A stretch of 7,137 nt of DNA from Pseudomonadota bacterium (GTDB lineage Bacteria > Pseudomonadota > Alphaproteobacteria > Sphingomonadales > Sphingomonadaceae): assembly GCA_023457895.1 (NCBI GenBank), contig JAEXAY010000011.1:1-7137 (forward strand). Reading direction: 5' to 3'. A program made the position numbers and the translations under genes. The notes beneath the pieces were generated by a model that did no database searches, was not told the origin of the DNA, and was given only the letters and a program-made list of their open reading frames with translations. Position 1 is the stretch's first letter, and every line of letters begins with the position of its first letter. Positions 6,253 through 7,137 of this stretch are shown piece after piece.

Positions 6253-6255
6253 TCG

Positions 6256-6753
6256 TCAGCGCTTTCTGCGGAACTGCTTGCGAAACGACCAGGTCACCAC
6301 GCCCCACACCTCGACCTCTTCCTCCGGGCCTACCCGGATGGGGGCGTGCTGTGGGCTTCCCGAACGCAGCTCCAGGCCCCGGGCGGTCGGCCACCACTGC
6401 TTGACGGTGTAGCCGCCCTCCCATAAGACCATGACCACGTCGCCATGCCGTGGTGTGAGCGAGCGGTCCACCACCAACGTGTCGCCGGGGAAGATGCCGA
6501 ACTCCACCATCGACGTGCCCGTGTCGGCTTCGACGAAGAAGGTGGCTGCGGGGTTGCCGATCACCCGCTCGTTGAGGTCCAGATCATCGCCCTGGCCGTA
6601 GAAGTCCTCGGCCGGGGAGGGAAAGCCGCAGGTGGCGCGGAAGGGCATCACCGGCCGGGGCCTCCATGAGGGGGCAGGCACGCACGCGCCCAACAGCCCA
6701 GGTGGGTCAGGCATACGGCGGGGCAGGCGGTAGACAGCAGCAAGTTCAGACAT
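6256..6753 (-). CDS. umuD: UmuD-like S24 peptidase, polymerase V accessory subunit
   Basis: The 165-residue protein has the UmuD layout. The self-cleavage site is TCGFPSPAEDFYG, with the scissile bond expected at C42-G43. The nucleophile is Ser81 in TGTSM and the general base is Lys118 in GGYTVKQW. Also present are PGDTLVVDRSLTPRHGDVVM and the final VWGVVTWSFRK, both close to E. coli UmuD. RecA filaments trigger its self-cleavage, and the shortened dimer then joins UmuC. Two oddities stand out: the usual GDSM around the serine is GTSM with one extra residue before it, and the N-terminus before the cleavage site is about 42 residues against 24 in E. coli. An in-frame ATG at 6648 (or GTG at 6651) would give a very short N-terminus instead. 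I kept ATG 6753 because the extension has coding-like codon use, although no clear ribosome binding site precedes it. Confidence 0.9.
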   Translation of the reverse strand: MSELAAVYRLPRRMPDPPGLLGACVPAPSWRPRPVMPFRATCGFPSPAEDFYGQGDDLDLNERVIGNPAATFFVEADTGTSMVEFGIFPGDTLVVDRSLTPRHGDVVMVLWEGGYTVKQWWPTARGLELRSGSPQHAPIRVGPEEEVEVWGVVTWSFRKQFRRKR

Positions 6754-6999
6754 GGGGGCCAGGATCCGGGGATGTCACCCGCTCAGGGCGGGCCAACAGG
6801 GTAGGAGCCCGGGCCCGGCAAGGCCATTAGCATTTCGCTGAATGGGGCGCCCCCTTGGCAAGGCAATGCCGCCCGCCACGACGGTCGAGCTTACCTCGAG
6901 CTTGCAGGGCCGGAGGCAGTAGCGCTGAGCGTTGAAGGCGACGCTGGCCTAACGAGTGGATGGCTAGGGTGGGCGGCACTATCTGCCAGGAGCTTCTCC
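6754..6999. promoter_or_regulatory. Divergent spacer between umuD and the DUF3606 gene
   Basis: This holds the start regions of two divergent genes and no supported ORF. It contains an imperfect dyad CATTAGC-N5-GCTGAATG (6825-6844), a perfect palindrome GGGGCGCCCC (6844-6853), and a direct repeat TCGAGCTT at 6885-6892 and 6896-6903. The repeat period of 11 bp is about one helical turn. I saw neither the E. coli-type CTGT-N8-ACAG LexA box nor the TTAG-N6-TACTA site reported for Xanthomonadales. The dyad about 75 nt before umuD is the best candidate for its operator. Confidence 0.35.
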
Positions 7000-7137
7000 A
7001 TGCCCGACAACCCCAATGATCGTGGTTCGCAGGACCGGTCCCGTATTTCCATGGAGCAGGATCACGAGGTGCGTTACTGGACGGAGAAGTTCGGGGTGGA
7101 CCGGCAGCGCCTCCAGGACGCAGTGAACGCGGTGGGC
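7000..7137 (+). CDS. DUF3606 family small protein (3' partial)
   Basis: Forty-six residues are visible before the window ends. RGSQDRSRISMEQDHEVRYWTEKFGVDRQRLQDAVNAVG matches the DUF3606 pattern: a D-R-x-R-I-x-x-x-x-D/E start, the core EVRYWTEKFGV and a following helix with A-V at its end. Family members are about 60 residues long, so only the last few are probably missing. The function of the family is unknown; it is common in Proteobacteria, often as small cytoplasmic proteins. The start is ATG at 7000 with AGGAG at 6988-6992, a well-placed ribosome binding site. It is divergent from umuD and shows the GC-rich codon use of the right half. Confidence 0.85.
   Translation, partial: MPDNPNDRGSQDRSRISMEQDHEVRYWTEKFGVDRQRLQDAVNAVG

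Larger units (their letters stand above)
6000..6255. other. Stem-loop-rich spacer between umuD and umuC
   Basis: No supported gene lies here, but at least five stem-loops do: a long one at 6061-6112, GGGGC-AAA-GCCCC (6111-6123), TGGCC-C-TG with loop CGGTT and CAGGCCA (6153-6172), GCCCA-N6-TGGGC (6176-6191) and the strong hairpin at 6231-6252. A run of eight C (6207-6214) sits between the last two. A umuDC transcript from the - strand would carry all of these. Promoter, attenuator or small RNA functions are possible; none is shown by the sequence. Confidence 0.55.

Noticed and set aside
6821..6844. TTAG within CATTAGC as a Xanthomonadales LexA site
   Set aside because: The second half-site TACTA is absent at the required 6-nt spacing (GCTGA instead).

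Overview
The window looks like the junction between a Tn7/Tn5053-type transposon (or its remnant) and the GC-rich chromosome or accessory DNA of a gammaproteobacterium. A Xanthomonadaceae-like host (Xanthomonas, Stenotrophomonas, Lysobacter or a relative) is my best inference. It rests on high GC at third codon positions, a umuDC pair and a DUF3606 gene in the right half, not on any species marker.

Left half (1-3618), visibly AT-richer. The + strand carries the end of a transposition operon: the C-terminal part of a TniB/TnsC-type AAA+ ATPase (1-639, cut by the window edge), a TniQ/TnsD-type target-site protein with CxxC zinc-finger motifs (642-1958), and a small stand-alone LysR-type winged-helix protein (1955-2221) that overlaps tniQ by ATGA. 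A two-gene unit on the - strand runs head-on into this operon (3618 to 2225). Its genes, of 264 and 200 residues, overlap by GTGA, stop 3 nt from the tni operon and match no family I recognise. They are the most likely place for an undescribed function, with cargo or defence as the plausible classes.

Middle (3619-4757). A short divergent spacer holds a perfect 6-bp dyad overlapping a possible promoter. After it come an XRE-type regulator (3719-4069), a spacer with a perfect TTAGGAC/GTCCTAA inverted repeat, and what appears to be a decayed, frameshifted membrane-protein gene (about 4185-4638). I could not find a convincing transposon end; the composition change places it roughly at 3619-3720.

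Right half (4758-7137), GC-rich. On the - strand lie a UmuD-like S24 peptidase (6753-6256) and a full-length UmuC, the DNA polymerase V catalytic subunit (5999-4758). An unusually long spacer of about 256 bp, packed with stem-loops, separates them. A DUF3606 protein starts at 7000 and leaves the window.

How the genes work together. The ATPase and TniQ would select the target for a transposase encoded left of the window, and the coupled winged-helix protein may regulate or assist them. UmuD and UmuC form an SOS mutagenesis polymerase independent of the transposon. No tRNA, rRNA or CRISPR array was seen.
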